From Brevundimonas sp. (GTDB lineage: Bacteria > Pseudomonadota > Alphaproteobacteria > Caulobacterales > Caulobacteraceae): a stretch of 5,566 nucleotides of DNA. The stretch covers positions 1 through 5,566 of the forward strand of contig JAAXIW010000358.1 in NCBI GenBank assembly GCA_012270135.1, read 5' to 3'. This document shows positions 5,506 to 5,566 of this stretch, piece by piece. Position numbers and translations under genes: made by a program. Every line of letters begins with the position of its first letter. The stretch's first letter is position 1. The notes under the pieces are model-generated. The model had not been told where the DNA came from, made no database searches, and saw only the letters and a list, made by a program, of their open reading frames with translations.

Positions 5506-5566
5506 GTGGCCGAGCCGGCGTCGATCCCGCGGCCTTCTATCCCCAGCAGAGCGTCTCGAAACTTTG
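5506..5566 (+). CDS. Possible start of another gene, cut by window edge
   Basis: A GTG nine bases after the hfsD stop opens a frame of 20 codons to the window end, beginning (M)AEPASIPRPSIPSRASRNF, with AGGCGG before it as a possible ribosome binding site. It would be the next gene of an hfsD operon, and a polymerase or initiating transferase would be a natural neighbour. The fragment is too short to assign. An alternative is a - strand gene ending at 5493 with the tail LLGIEGRGIDAGSATLAA, whose TAG would share CTAG with the hfsD stop. I cannot decide between them. Confidence 0.33.
   Translation, partial: MAEPASIPRPSIPSRASRNF

Noticed and set aside
5497..5566. - strand gene ending at 5493 as a firm call
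   Set aside because: Any C-TAG stop creates a TAG on the other strand, and 23 open codons mean little at this GC content; kept only as an alternative to the + strand start.
1..5566. CRISPR arrays, tRNA/rRNA genes, insertion sequences
   Set aside because: No tandem spaced repeats, RNA-gene-like stretches, transposase motifs or terminal inverted repeats were seen; almost all bases are coding.

Overview
The window is GC-rich DNA (about two thirds G+C or more, judged by eye) from what looks like an alphaproteobacterium. It carries part of a Wzx/Wzy-type exopolysaccharide synthesis and export locus. The gene set is a flippase, two family 2 glycosyltransferases, a split Wzc-type co-polymerase (HfsA-like) with its separate P-loop partner (HfsB-like), and a short outer-membrane export lipoprotein (HfsD-like). 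This set best matches the holdfast (hfs) locus of the Caulobacterales. A CtrA-like box and CcrM-type GANTC sites in the export-gene promoters fit that group. My best guess for the host is Caulobacteraceae, perhaps Brevundimonas or a relative. That assignment is inference from gene content and protein style, not from a database match.

Layout. Positions 1-2413 hold a tightly packed + strand operon: the 3' part of a flippase gene, then two 313-residue glycosyltransferases. Each start codon overlaps the preceding stop (ATGA at 531-534, TGATG at 1470-1474), and each start has a good Shine-Dalgarno sequence. This operon meets the - strand hfsB-hfsA pair tail to tail, with the two TAA stops sharing the tetramer TTAA (2410-2413). 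hfsA and hfsD diverge from a 125-base intergenic region (4619-4743). At its centre is TTAA-N7-TTAC, and a GANTC site lies close to each start codon. hfsD ends at 5496, and the last 70 bases may start another gene.

How the parts fit. The cytoplasmic glycosyltransferases would extend a repeat unit on a lipid carrier and the flippase would move it across the inner membrane. HfsA (periplasmic coiled coil, two membrane segments) with HfsB (cytoplasmic P-loop protein) would govern polymerisation and export. HfsD would form the outer-membrane channel. The initiating sugar-phosphate transferase, the polymerase and any deacetylase are not in the window.

This is a variant of a known kind of system rather than a wholly new one. 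The points most worth checking are the cell-cycle-type regulatory sites, the Walker A lysine missing from the HfsB-like protein, and the ExoM-like second glycosyltransferase.
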